Shown: positions 6,856-15,118, numbered from the stretch's first letter. The stretch: DNA of 37,243 nt from Hyphomonadaceae bacterium (GCA_027485145.1 JAIXRO010000103.1:1-37243), one strand, 5' to 3'. Notes: generated from the sequence alone by a model not told the origin. Translations and numbers: made by a program.

Positions 6856-8046
6856 ATGATTGATGAGAAATCAGCGCAAGAGCTTCAGTGGGTGCTGCGC
6901 AAACTCGAAATCGACCCCGACCAAATCCAATCCGACGAAGTGCGCGTTGCATGTCCACTCCATGCGGTTTGCCGAGAATCCGGGGACCCGAATCTCGAAA
7001 TAAATGTAGAGACACTGCGTTATCGCTGCGCAGACAGTTACGAAAACGGTAGCATACGTGATCTCAAGGCAGCTCTGGATCGCCAGCGCGATTACCCAAT
7101 AGCGCTTCCGGGTGAGGCTGAACTGGTTCCAACTGAGCAGTCAGTAGAGTCAAGCCGGGAGAGCTTCTCGCCCGGTCCGGTACGGGCGATCCGACCTGTG
7201 CTGAAGACAGAACCCAATGTTCTGCAGCTAAGATCCGATCAGGCGCTTCCAACGCCCGAAGAAATCAAGGCCGAGCGGGAAATTCGCCTGGCAGAAATCC
7301 GGACGGAACAGGCGGCCCGGCGCCGGGGATCCGGGGAGAAGATGATCATCGCCGTCCTGGCGGTCGTGTTCGTCATAGCCGGCCTGATGGCCTCCGCCGT
7401 GACCGGCTTTGCGAACTATCACGCGTTCTCGTCGTCGGTCTCCGATCCCATCGAGTCGATGGTGTGGGGCACGGCGGGCATAATTGCCGCAATCGTGTCC
7501 TTTGGCGGCTTCACGTTTGTGTACTGGCACGCCGCCAACAAGCGCGTCTGGGAGAGTCTGCGGTCGCTCGTGTTTGCCCTGATCGGCGCCGGTGCATCGA
7601 TCCTCGGTACACAGATGTATATCAGTTCGAACAACCTGAATGCCGCCTCTGAAGTGACGAGTGCGGCATCAAACCGCGAACTCCTGCAGACGCAGGTCAC
7701 CGACTGGCGGCGGCAACTGGAAGGCATTCCGCCGGAGACACGGTCGGTCGAAGGACTGGAAGCCTATATCGCGGAAGTCGAACGTGTCGGGCGGACCGAG
7801 CAGAAACCTTACCGCGACGCCCAGAACGAACTGGGGCTTGCGCGGCGCCGGGATGAGCTAAACGCCAAGATCGAAGCCGCCAATGCCGAACTGCTCGGCC
7901 ATGGATCGGGCGACATACTCTTGCAAGCGGAGCAGCGCGCGGCGCTTCCCAGCTGGCTGTTCGCGGTCCTGCTGGAGCTCTTTGCCAGCCAAGCCACGTC
8001 CATCGGACTGGTGGCGCTGCTTATCCTGACCGGCCGGCGGGGGTAA
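6856..8046 (+). CDS. Membrane protein with a degenerate CHC2-like zinc-finger N-terminus; function unknown
   Basis: 396 residues. The ATG at 6856 is chosen because AGGAGGT sits at 6839-6845; a GTG at 6844 overlaps that site. Residues about 28-72 resemble the CHC2 zinc-binding domain of DnaG primase: C33-P-L-H36, a short linker, a PNLEINVETLRYRC strand ending in Cys58, and the usual following helix. The second CxxC cysteine is Ser61; Cys39 could replace it as ligand. There is no primase catalytic core. A charged linker leads to three hydrophobic segments in the middle (about 163-190, 203-226, 237-255), then a coiled-coil-like stretch (about 268-345) and a C-terminal hydrophobic helix (about 368-390). 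I do not recognise the full architecture. The zinc-finger reading is from motif inspection only. Confidence 0.7.
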   Translation: MIDEKSAQELQWVLRKLEIDPDQIQSDEVRVACPLHAVCRESGDPNLEINVETLRYRCADSYENGSIRDLKAALDRQRDYPIALPGEAELVPTEQSVESSRESFSPGPVRAIRPVLKTEPNVLQLRSDQALPTPEEIKAEREIRLAEIRTEQAARRRGSGEKMIIAVLAVVFVIAGLMASAVTGFANYHAFSSSVSDPIESMVWGTAGIIAAIVSFGGFTFVYWHAANKRVWESLRSLVFALIGAGASILGTQMYISSNNLNAASEVTSAASNRELLQTQVTDWRRQLEGIPPETRSVEGLEAYIAEVERVGRTEQKPYRDAQNELGLARRRDELNAKIEAANAELLGHGSGDILLQAEQRAALPSWLFAVLLELFASQATSIGLVALLILTGRRG

Positions 8047-8048
8047 GA

Positions 8049-9089
8049 TCAGTCTGTGAGCGGATAGAATTCGCCGTCACGCCCGCGCACGCGCCAAACA
8101 TCGTCCCGGCGCTCGATGTCGGACAAGGCGAGTGCGGCCTTCGAAACGCCGCCCGGAATGTCGAACACGTAGTGCGGAATGGCCAGGCCCGAGACGGTGT
8201 CGCGCAGCGTGCGGACGAGCGCCTGACCTTCCTCGACAGGCACGCGGAAATGGGCTGTACCCGGCGCCGCATCGAGCTGGTGCAGGTAGTATGGCTTGAT
8301 CCCGGCCGAGAGGAACGCGCGCATCAGATCGGTCAGATCGTCGATCGTGTCATTCACACCGCGAAGAAGAACCGACTGGGAGACGAGCGCGATGCCCTGC
8401 CCCGCAAGAAGACGGCACGCTTGCCGCGCCTCCGGCGTGAACTCGCTCGCGTGGTTGGCGTGGACGGCGACAAAGACCGCCTTTGTCATGCTGGACAATG
8501 CATTCGCATAACCGGATGTGATCCGGTCCGGACGCGCGACCGGCATCCGCGTGTGCCAACGGATCACCTTCACATGATCGATGGCTTCAAGGCGCCTCGT
8601 GATTTCCCGCGCGCGCGCCGCAGACAGCATCAGTGGATCGCCGCCGGTGAGAATCACTTCGAAGATTTCGGCATGATTGGCGATGTACCTGAAGATGTCA
8701 TCGAGATCAGACTTCGTCAGCGCCTCGCCCTTGTCGGGGCCAACCCGCTCGCGGCGAAAGCAGAAGCGGCAGTAGACCGGGCACGTGGACGCCGCCTTGA
8801 TCAGCACACGGTCGGGATAGCGATGCACCAGACCCGGCAAGGGCGAGTGGCGTGCGTCCCCGATCGGATCGTCCGCCTCGCCCGGACGGATATCCAGCTC
8901 TTCCGCTGACGGAACAAATTGCCGCCGGATCGCGTCGCGCGGATTGGCGGGATCGATCGCTCGCGCCATCGGCTCGGGCAAGGCGATCACATAAGCCGCT
9001 TCCACATCGGCCAGTTCGTGCACCTGCGCGTCGGCGACGAGGCCAGCGGCGTTCAGGGCCGCCAGGGAGCGAAGCGTTGAAACGGTCAT
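8049..9089 (-). CDS. epmB: EF-P beta-lysylation protein EpmB (lysine 2,3-aminomutase-like radical SAM enzyme)
   Basis: 346 residues. The radical-SAM cluster motif CPVYCRFC (Cys103, Cys107, Cys110) and TGGDPLML are those of the KamA family; Lys317 in PGGVSK is the likely PLP lysine. KamA-type enzymes convert (S)-alpha-lysine to beta-lysine; EpmB members make (R)-beta-lysine for attachment to EF-P. The shorter length than KamA (about 410) and the location next to epmA, with efp divergent, support EpmB. Its ATG overlaps the epmA stop (ATGA at 9086-9089), implying translational coupling. It ends three bases from the convergent end of the gene at 6856. Confidence 0.9.
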   Translation of the reverse strand: MTVSTLRSLAALNAAGLVADAQVHELADVEAAYVIALPEPMARAIDPANPRDAIRRQFVPSAEELDIRPGEADDPIGDARHSPLPGLVHRYPDRVLIKAASTCPVYCRFCFRRERVGPDKGEALTKSDLDDIFRYIANHAEIFEVILTGGDPLMLSAARAREITRRLEAIDHVKVIRWHTRMPVARPDRITSGYANALSSMTKAVFVAVHANHASEFTPEARQACRLLAGQGIALVSQSVLLRGVNDTIDDLTDLMRAFLSAGIKPYYLHQLDAAPGTAHFRVPVEEGQALVRTLRDTVSGLAIPHYVFDIPGGVSKAALALSDIERRDDVWRVRGRDGEFYPLTD

Positions 9090-10129
9090 GGCCGCCCCTC
9101 TAGCCCAAGCGGCGTCCAGAGAACATCCGATATCTCGCGCGCTCCGGATGCCAGCATGACGAGCCGGTCAAACCCCAGCGCGACGCCGCTGGCTTCCGGC
9201 ATGGCGCCGACGGCGGCAATGAAGTCCTCATCGAGCGGATAGCGCTCGCCATAGACCTGTTGCTTGAGACCCATTTCCTGCATCTGCCGCGCCCGGAGCA
9301 ATACCGGATCGGTCAGCTCGCGGTATCCGTTCGCGAGTTCCGCACCGCAGGCATAAAGCTCAAACCGTTCGGCAAAGCGCGGATCGTCCGGGGCCGGGCG
9401 TGACAGCGCCGCCTCACTGACGGGATAGCGGTGCAGGAAGGTGAGCCGCCCCTGCCCGAGTTTTGGCTCGATCAAGGTCACGAGGATGGCAGAGAAGACG
9501 TCGGTCCAGCTGGCGTCCCGCGGGGTCTCTATCCCGGCGCGGCGCGCCGCAGCCGCAAGTCCGGCCGCATCGGTCAGCAGCGGCTCAAGCTCGATCCCGG
9601 CATACCGCTCGAAGGCCTCGACGAGCGTCAGGTATTCGGGCGGCGCGAACGGGTCACAGGATGCGCCCTTCCAGTTCAGCAACGTCGTTCCCGCGGCCTT
9701 TGCGGCGAGCCGGGCGAGCTGAGCGGCGTCCGCCATCACCGCTTCGATGCTCTCTCCGGCACGGTACCATTCCAGCATCGTGAACTCGGGTGCGTGACGG
9801 ACGCCCGTTTCCCGGTTCCGGAATGCGCGGGCGAAATCGAAAATTCGCGTCTCGCCCGCCGCAAGCAGCTTCTTCATCGCGAACTCGGGCGATGTATGCA
9901 GGTAAAGCGGCGTCCGGCGGCCGTTTTCGGTCACAAAGAACGTCTCGAAGGCATGGAGATGGGCTTCGTTGCCCGGCGAATACTGAAGCTGGCCGCATTC
10001 GGTCTCGGTGAAGCCCTCCGACCCGAACCAATCGCGCATCGACGCCTTGATGGCCCCGCGCACCGCAAGAAAGCCCCTGCGGCGGGCATGGGCCTCAGGC
10101 GACCACCAGGCAGGGGCGTCGGGGGACAT
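9086..10129 (-). CDS. epmA: EF-P--(R)-beta-lysine ligase EpmA (PoxA/GenX, LysRS paralogue)
   Basis: 347 residues of class II lysyl-tRNA synthetase catalytic core without the anticodon-binding domain. The visible motifs are [15 protein letters not shown] (motif 1 region), [28 protein letters not shown] (motif 2) and [15 protein letters not shown] (motif 3). EpmA activates beta-lysine with ATP and transfers it to the conserved lysine of EF-P. The start at 10127-10129 has GGAG five bases upstream; a longer frame to 10240 runs into the efp start and is rejected. Coupled with epmB downstream, divergent from efp. Confidence 0.92.
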   Translation of the reverse strand: MSPDAPAWWSPEAHARRRGFLAVRGAIKASMRDWFGSEGFTETECGQLQYSPGNEAHLHAFETFFVTENGRRTPLYLHTSPEFAMKKLLAAGETRIFDFARAFRNRETGVRHAPEFTMLEWYRAGESIEAVMADAAQLARLAAKAAGTTLLNWKGASCDPFAPPEYLTLVEAFERYAGIELEPLLTDAAGLAAAARRAGIETPRDASWTDVFSAILVTLIEPKLGQGRLTFLHRYPVSEAALSRPAPDDPRFAERFELYACGAELANGYRELTDPVLLRARQMQEMGLKQQVYGERYPLDEDFIAAVGAMPEASGVALGFDRLVMLASGAREISDVLWTPLGLEGRP

Positions 10130-10239
10130 CTTTCTCCAAGGGGCAAGGCGAAGCGGGCGAAGCCGCATCGGGCGGCTGGCCAAACGGCGCGAAGGCGGTA
10201 TATAGCGGCGGTTTCGCCCTCGCAACTCAGGAACGCCCA

Positions 10240-10812
10240 ATGGCCGTTGAAATCGCTGCGGATATCCGCAAAGGCAACATCATCGAATACACCGACGGCC
10301 AGCTCTACGTCGTTCTCAAGGCGGAGTCGTTCCGCCCGGGCAAAGGCACGCCGACGACCACGATCGACATGCGCCGCATCTCGGACGGCATCAAGATCTC
10401 GAACACGTACAAGACCACAGACAAGGTCGAGAAAGCCTACGTGGAAGAGGTGGATCACTCCTTCCTCTACATGGAAGGCGAGAACTACGTGTTCATGAAC
10501 TCCGGCAACTTCGAGCAGGTCACCGTTTCCGCAGCGATGGTGGGTGACGGCGCCCAGTACCTGCAGGAAAACATGACGGTCAGCCTGCAGATGTTCAATG
10601 GCGAGCCGGTCTCGGTCACCCTTCCCCAACGCATCACGGCCGAAATCGTCGAAACCGAACCCGTGGTCAAAGGCCAGACGGCATCGGGTTCCTACAAGCC
10701 CGCCAAGCTCGATAATGGCGCGCGCATCATGGTGCCATCGCATGTCGGTGTCGGCACGCGGGTCGTCGTGAACACCGAAGATGGCAGCTATCTCGAACGC
10801 GCCAAGGACTGA
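10240..10812 (+). CDS. efp: Elongation factor P
   Basis: 190 residues with the three OB-like domains of EF-P: KOW-like N-terminus, central domain (about 66-125) and C-terminal domain ending in [21 protein letters not shown]. Lys35 in RPGKGTP is the tip-loop lysine that EpmA modifies with beta-lysine; the flanking PGKG context matches that chemistry. EF-P rescues ribosomes stalled at polyproline. The ATG has AGGA at 10229-10232. The 110-base gap to epmA must hold both divergent promoters. Confidence 0.96.
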   Translation: MAVEIAADIRKGNIIEYTDGQLYVVLKAESFRPGKGTPTTTIDMRRISDGIKISNTYKTTDKVEKAYVEEVDHSFLYMEGENYVFMNSGNFEQVTVSAAMVGDGAQYLQENMTVSLQMFNGEPVSVTLPQRITAEIVETEPVVKGQTASGSYKPAKLDNGARIMVPSHVGVGTRVVVNTEDGSYLERAKD

Positions 10813-10929
10813 TCGGACCGGCAATTTTTCCCCGACGGAATTTTTGTGCGTTCAGAGGGAACTCTTTTGAGTCGCCGTGCATAGGGACATTGAAGCTTTC
10901 AAGCTTCTCCATCTGCAACTGACAACTCA
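10813..10929 (+). ncRNA. Candidate small RNA or structured efp 3' UTR
   Basis: Between the efp stop and a strong terminator lie two further short hairpins: ACTC-TTTT-GAGT near 10861-10872, and GAAGCTT with AAGCTTC around 10891-10906, immediately followed by a CTCC run that could pair with ribosome binding sites. Hairpins plus a Rho-independent terminator and no open frame fit a 3'-UTR-derived or independent sRNA. I see no clear promoter, so a simple efp 3' UTR is equally possible. Confidence 0.3.
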
Positions 10930-10961
10930 GGGCCAGCGTTGCCCAACGCTGGCCCTTTTTT
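10930..10961 (+). terminator. Strong Rho-independent terminator
   Basis: A perfect 11-bp stem (GGGCCAGCGTT with AACGCTGGCCC), GCCC loop and six T residues (10956-10961). It ends the efp transcript or the candidate small RNA in front of it. Confidence 0.92.
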
Positions 10962-11102
10962 GTGCATTGTGCTTCGTTTGCCCTGCAGGGCTTGATTCGA
11001 TTTGTTTTTTGGGAGCTGCAGGCGTATCCTGAACTGAGGTAGTTGATTGTAATCTTTGGGTGCTTTCCGCCCGTCACTCTCCGACCAAGGCTGGCCACTG
11101 GC

Positions 11103-11447
11103 ATGCCCGAAGAACCCGCTCCGGAAACACCCCGCCAATCACGTCGGCTCAAGACCTTGAAGAGTGGCCGGATCGAGTTCAACGGCATATTCAGCACGAT
11201 TGACGTCACGATCAAGGATATGTCCGAAACCGGCGTCAAACTCAAATTGAGCACGATTTTCGTCGTGCCGCAGACATTTCAACTCCTGATCCTGCATACG
11301 AATACCGGGAGCAGCGAACGTCGCAATTGCGAAATCCGCTGGCAGCGCGGCGATCTCGTGGGCGCGCGCTTCATTGATGCGTCGGAGATTGCACCGGACA
11401 GTCCCGCGAGCACGGCGACGCGCCGCGACCCGCCGCAAGAAGGCTGA
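11103..11447 (+). CDS. PilZ-domain protein
   Basis: 114 residues. The PilZ motifs are visible: an arginine-rich RQSRR (R-x3-R) near residue 12, then a beta strand and DMSETGVKL (D-x-S-x-x-G) about 30 residues on, then a barrel ending in IRWQRGDLVGARFID. This pair is the c-di-GMP contact in PilZ proteins, so c-di-GMP binding is likely though unproven. There is no second domain. The ATG at 11103 is preferred to an upstream TTG at 11043, which would add 20 residues without family character; its ribosome site is weak either way. Convergent with the sigma-like gene at 11504. Confidence 0.75.
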   Translation: MPEEPAPETPRQSRRLKTLKSGRIEFNGIFSTIDVTIKDMSETGVKLKLSTIFVVPQTFQLLILHTNTGSSERRNCEIRWQRGDLVGARFIDASEIAPDSPASTATRRDPPQEG

Positions 11448-11503
11448 AATCCGGGCGATCAGGGAGCATGTGTGAATTTGCGGAGTGCGACCAGCTGCGG
11501 GCG

Positions 11504-11977
11504 TCAGGCGGCAGGCGCCGTCCGGTCGTACGCGCCGGGGCCAATCGCCCGGCGTGCAATCACCAGCCCCGCCGTTGCCTCTTCGGGGGAGAGGCCGAGC
11601 ATGGCGGCGGTGTCCGGCACGCTGAGCTTGGCACCCAGATGCAAGGCGGCAATCTCTCGGGTGTCCAGCGGCAACTCAAGCAACGGTATCAGCGCCGGGT
11701 TCAGGTCAGGCCCACGGCGTGATCGCGCGCCCGAGGTCCGCAACAAGCGCCGCACAGCCGTCACCAGATAGGCGTAGGATTGATCCGCCTCTTCAGGTTC
11801 GGGGTCGGTGGCGAGGTAAAGTATCAGCGCGTCTTCCACGATTTCATCAGCCTCAACGCGATTTCCGATCACCAGCCAGGTAAAGACACGAACTTTCCGG
11901 AGTATTTTCTCAACGGCCGCGACGGTTTTGAGTTCGATCCCAGATTCGTCCGTGAAGTGGCTGAATGCGGGCTTCAT
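11504..11977 (-). CDS. Sigma-70-like (ECF or PhyR-type sigma-fold) protein
   Basis: 157 residues. The start at 11975-11977 has GAGGA seven bases upstream; the longer open frame to 12385 has no coding character. A region-2-like helix set (about 24-75, with VRVFTWLVIGNRVEADEIVEDALILYLATDP) is followed by a short linker and a region-4-like helix-turn-helix (about 103-147, LPLDTREIAALHLGAKLSVPDTAAMLGLSPEEA). The recognition helix lacks the basic residues usual in ECF sigmas (VKSRLHRAR type), which makes the sigma-like domain of PhyR a possible better match, but there is no receiver domain. So it is either a divergent ECF sigma or a sigma mimic. No anti-sigma gene is recognised next to it. Confidence 0.6.
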   Translation of the reverse strand: MKPAFSHFTDESGIELKTVAAVEKILRKVRVFTWLVIGNRVEADEIVEDALILYLATDPEPEEADQSYAYLVTAVRRLLRTSGARSRRGPDLNPALIPLLELPLDTREIAALHLGAKLSVPDTAAMLGLSPEEATAGLVIARRAIGPGAYDRTAPAA

Positions 11978-12484
11978 GGGCTCATCCTCGTTATGGCTTG
12001 CCACCGGTATCACCTCTGCACTTCGTCTCCTGAGGAGACGTTTCGCAAGGGTCTGAATTGTTGAACGCACAACAGGTTCCGGACCGCTTGCAAGACAATG
12101 AGTCTCAGAGTCGGGCGGCACAAGCAATGGGCAATCGCGACCGGTCAAAACAGGCGAGGTTCCGTCATTGCGGCGAAGAGAACCCGCAATTGGCACCTGG
12201 CCGGCCTGAACATGATGGATCCGAAGATATTCGAACGCCTGACGGCCGGGTTCGCATCTTCTCCGAGCATCCATCAAATGGGATCCAGGCTCGCTGGAAG
12301 GACCACAGATGCAACAGAACCTGACAGCGCGTGTCGTGGAAACGCTCAAGTCCAAAGCCGGCGAGCGTACAACCTTCTCGGCCACCGTGTTGAAGGCCTT
12401 GAACTCAGACTGGGCTCCGACCGCTCGAAGACCGGATCGTTGCGTTATCGCACACGAAGCGGAAAGCCCGACAGACGCTCTGTT
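11978..12484. other. 507-base region without a convincing gene
   Basis: The region holds an inverted repeat CGTCTCC-TGA-GGAGACG at 12024-12040, probably near the promoter of the sigma-like gene. Several short plus-strand frames cross it, none recognisable. The best is a 63-codon frame at 12309-12500 (begins MQQNLTARVVETLKSKAGE), which has AAGGA a few bases upstream and a coding-like third-position GC bias for its first 34 codons only, then loses it. This could be a decayed or frameshifted gene. A weak hairpin (ACAGA-CGC-TCTGT at 12471-12483) follows the uraH stop and may end the long operon. Confidence 0.4.
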
Positions 12485-12817
12485 TCAGCTGCCGCGGTAA
12501 ACCGTGTAGCCGAACGGTGAGAGAAGCAGCGGAATGTGGTAGTGGCGCGCAGGACCGCTCACGGTGAACTCCACCGTAACAATTTCAAAGAAGGGGCCTC
12601 CAGGCTGGGGGTGCGTGCGCGCCAGATAGGGGCCCACTTCAAAAACCAATCGGTAGATACCCTCCAGCAGAGGTGCGGCGCCAGACAGGTTCCCGCAGCG
12701 CCCATCATTGTTGGTGGAATCCGAGTTCAGATCCTCGTCACCCCGGAAGAGCGACACCCGAATACCGACTGCCGGCTGGCCGATTGCAACATCGAGGACA
12801 TGCGTCGAAAGGCTCAT
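12485..12817 (-). CDS. uraH: 5-hydroxyisourate hydrolase (transthyretin-like)
   Basis: 110 residues, the usual size of bacterial HIU hydrolase. The N-terminal signature LSTHVLDVAIGQPA, the central GIYRLVFEVGPYL and the C-terminal tetrapeptide YRGS (the catalytic tail that separates the enzyme from true transthyretin) are all present, with HYHIPLLLSPFGY before it. It hydrolyses 5-hydroxyisourate to OHCU, directly after urate oxidation. Its ATG overlaps the hpyO stop (ATGA at 12814-12817), so it is coupled and is the last gene of the ten-gene operon. Confidence 0.95.
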   Translation of the reverse strand: MSLSTHVLDVAIGQPAVGIRVSLFRGDEDLNSDSTNNDGRCGNLSGAAPLLEGIYRLVFEVGPYLARTHPQPGGPFFEIVTVEFTVSGPARHYHIPLLLSPFGYTVYRGS

Positions 12818-14241
12818 GTTGTTTCCACTGTTGCACCGGGCTGCGGCAACCACTCACTGACGAACTCCTGCTCCGAGTAGGAAAGGTAGGCCGACATCCA
12901 ATCGGCCTTGTCATCCAGGAAAAGCTGGTCTGCAACACCGCGCACGAGCCTTGGCAGGGCGTAGGGCAATCCGGTGAGTGCGGACGCAGAAAGGCCCAAG
13001 CTGAGCAACGCAGAATAGTTAAAGGCAAACACGCCGTGCACCATGGGCGCATCGTCAGGGGCGCGCGGCGTGAACTCAAAACCGGCACCGAGATAAGGAT
13101 GGCGGTCAAGCAGATCGTTCTGGTCGTCCCCGGGCGCTGCAAAGCGGTCCCCCCAGCGTGCGATCCGCGGTTCAAGTTCGGCCAGTTCGGGCCGGAGGCA
13201 AACATCCGTCAGAAGTCCCGTAGACAATATGATGAAATCAAAAGTGAACTTGCCGCGGGGTGTTGTCACTTCGGCTCCGATGGGCGTTTCCCGGACACTG
13301 TCCCACCCCGTTCCCTTGTGCAGCCTGAAACCTGGATAAGACGCGGCGCGTTGGAATGTGTCATTCGTTGGTGGCTGATTCCGGCGCAGAAACGACGACA
13401 TCACCTTGTATTTTTCTGCATCGCTCAGGGTCGAAAATCTCGGGACGAACCCGGACTTTTCCATGAAGCGAATAGGATTGACCTTCGGGATTTCCGGCCG
13501 GCGGATAAACACGTCCACACTGCCGGCGCCCAGTCCAAGCGCGTGCTGGGCATTGTCGAACGCCGAAGCGCCCCCGCCGAGGATCGCGATGCGCTTACCT
13601 TGCAGGCCTTCGAAATCAATGACCTCCGATGTGTGCGCGTACCGCGACTTCGGCAACGCGTCGCTGACCATTTTGGGTGTGTGCCATTCTCCCCCGCCTT
13701 GGATTCCGGTCGCCAGAACGACTTTGCGCGCCGTAATCCGGCGCGCGCCGGACGGACCGATAACGTGCAGATGATGGACACCCTTGCCGGTCGGCTCGAT
13801 CCGTTCAAGCCGCGTGCAGTTCTCGACGGGCAGATCGAGAACTTCCCGGTACCAATGCAGGTATCTCATCCAGTCCGCGCGCGGAATCTTCCCGATCGCG
13901 TGCCAGCTGTCTTCGCCGTGCTGGGCGCTCCACCAGGCCCGGAATGTCAGGGAGGGAATACCGAAATCAATCGAGAGAAGATCCTTGGGCGTGCGCAAGG
14001 TGATCATGCGCGCATATGTGCCCCACGGCCCTTCCTGCCCCGCCGGATTCTCGTCGATCACCAGGATGTTGCTGACCCGCTCGCGAATGAGGCCGAAGGC
14101 GGCGGCAAGACCGCTCTGCCCGCCCCCGACGATGACAACGTCGAAGATGCCGTCGCGCGGCGAGACCCAGGTCGGTTGGCCGATGCCGAGGATTTCGAGA
14201 TCCTTGCGGACCAGCCGGGTATGAGCGTCCAACTTGTTCAC
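12814..14241 (-). CDS. hpyO: FAD-dependent urate hydroxylase, HpyO type
   Basis: 475-residue flavoprotein monooxygenase with two dinucleotide folds: VVIVGGGQSGLAAAFGL (about 35-51, FAD) and KRIAILGGGASAFDNAQ (about 216-232, NADPH), plus the ATGIQGGGEWH segment between. Its place between uraD and uraH, and the lack of any uricase or PuuD in the operon, point to urate oxidation. HpyO of Xanthomonas is a flavoprotein urate hydroxylase unrelated to HpxO; the size and two-Rossmann layout fit it. The reaction is NAD(P)H plus O2 plus urate to 5-hydroxyisourate. The start is a GTG that overlaps the uraD stop (GTGA at 14238-14241). The assignment rests on context plus general resemblance; another FMO-like activity cannot be excluded. 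Confidence 0.75.
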   Translation of the reverse strand: MNKLDAHTRLVRKDLEILGIGQPTWVSPRDGIFDVVIVGGGQSGLAAAFGLIRERVSNILVIDENPAGQEGPWGTYARMITLRTPKDLLSIDFGIPSLTFRAWWSAQHGEDSWHAIGKIPRADWMRYLHWYREVLDLPVENCTRLERIEPTGKGVHHLHVIGPSGARRITARKVVLATGIQGGGEWHTPKMVSDALPKSRYAHTSEVIDFEGLQGKRIAILGGGASAFDNAQHALGLGAGSVDVFIRRPEIPKVNPIRFMEKSGFVPRFSTLSDAEKYKVMSSFLRRNQPPTNDTFQRAASYPGFRLHKGTGWDSVRETPIGAEVTTPRGKFTFDFIILSTGLLTDVCLRPELAELEPRIARWGDRFAAPGDDQNDLLDRHPYLGAGFEFTPRAPDDAPMVHGVFAFNYSALLSLGLSASALTGLPYALPRLVRGVADQLFLDDKADWMSAYLSYSEQEFVSEWLPQPGATVETT

Positions 14242-14741
14242 GAGCGCATCGCCTCCAGTCTTAAACTTACAATCTTGGACACTTCTGAAAGCGCCGTGCT
14301 GAACTCCTGCTGGAGCGTATTGCGGCTGCGGAAGTCCAGCGCCCTCAGGATGCCTGGCTTATCGGTCAGGCGCACACAGATGATGAACGGAAAGTCGAAA
14401 CGCGCGCGGTAGGCGGCATTCAGGCGGTGAAACTCAGCGTATTCCTCCGGCGTCATGCGGTCGAGCCCGGCGGATGCCTGCTCCTGCATAGAGGCGTCCG
14501 TCAGAGTACGGTCGATTGCGGCCTTGCCTGCAAGTTCCGGGTGGGCGCGCAGCAGGGCCAGCTGTTTTACTTCCCCCGACGTCTTCACGATTTCCTCCAT
14601 GACGGAAAGCAGGGCCTCAAAGTCCTCGAATGGCCGCCTGGATTCAGCTGCCTCGACAACCCAGGGGCTGTGCTCATAGAGCCCGCCGAGCATCGACATG
14701 AACTCCTGCGCGGACAGGGCGTTGACCTGGTCGATCGTCAT
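14238..14741 (-). CDS. uraD: OHCU decarboxylase
   Basis: 167 residues. The family fingerprints are RAHPELAGK (with the catalytic His), the SMQEQASAGLD helix (S-x-x-E-Q) and FPFIICVRLTDK. It decarboxylates 2-oxo-4-hydroxy-4-carboxy-5-ureidoimidazoline to (S)-allantoin. It is coupled on both sides: its ATG overlaps the hpxZ stop at 14738-14741 and its stop overlaps the hpyO GTG. Standard length, no sign of fusion to uraH. Confidence 0.95.
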   Translation of the reverse strand: MTIDQVNALSAQEFMSMLGGLYEHSPWVVEAAESRRPFEDFEALLSVMEEIVKTSGEVKQLALLRAHPELAGKAAIDRTLTDASMQEQASAGLDRMTPEEYAEFHRLNAAYRARFDFPFIICVRLTDKPGILRALDFRSRNTLQQEFSTALSEVSKIVSLRLEAMRS

Positions 14742-15118
14742 GACCCCGTTCCTTCAATCGAGACATGCGCGGCGACGACTTTCCAGCCATCCGGGAATTT
14801 CACCCAGGCCTGGCTTTGGCGGCCGCGCCGGGTCGATCCTTCCCGGTAGAACTCGGCGTTCACCGATGCAAAATGGTCGCCATAGGTTGCAATCTCGACA
14901 CGGCCGAGCCGACGCTGCGGCGAGCCGCCCCGGCTTCGACGGAACGCAGCGATTTCGTCGAAGCCATAGAGCACCTCGCCCACACCGTAGCGAACTGTCT
15001 CGCCGGCCTGCCGGAACAACTCGTCCATCACCTGGACATCGTCTTCCATCAGCGCGCGCTCATAGCGGTAAAAGGCAGCAGAGACTTCAGCCACAAGGAC
15101 AGGGTGGTTGACCGTCAT
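14738..15118 (-). CDS. hpxZ: HpxZ/AtzH-like protein (DUF3225, SnoaL-like fold)
   Basis: 126 residues. The layout is a cone-shaped NTF2/SnoaL-like domain: an N-terminal helix FYRYERALMEDDVQVMDELF, then GETVRYGVGEVLYGFDEIAAFRRSR and a C-terminal AWVKFPDGWKVVAAHVSI sheet. This pattern is that of the HpxZ family found with hpxWXY in oxalurate use in Klebsiella, and of AtzH in cyanuric-acid clusters. AtzH acts on a dicarboxyurea; the HpxZ substrate is not established, probably an oxalurate-pathway intermediate. Here it is separated from hpxWXY by three genes but is in the same coupled operon (ATGA overlaps at both ends). Confidence 0.85.
   Translation of the reverse strand: MTVNHPVLVAEVSAAFYRYERALMEDDVQVMDELFRQAGETVRYGVGEVLYGFDEIAAFRRSRGGSPQRRLGRVEIATYGDHFASVNAEFYREGSTRRGRQSQAWVKFPDGWKVVAAHVSIEGTGS

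Noticed and set aside
11978-12385. N-terminal extension of the sigma-like gene by 136 codons
   Set aside because: No ribosome site at the far start, composition unlike a protein domain, and a good site directly before the ATG at 11977.
12673-14412. 579-codon plus-strand frame opposite hpyO
   Set aside because: It is the antisense shadow of hpyO and uraH, which have clear motifs; its translation is His/Arg/Pro-rich with no domain.
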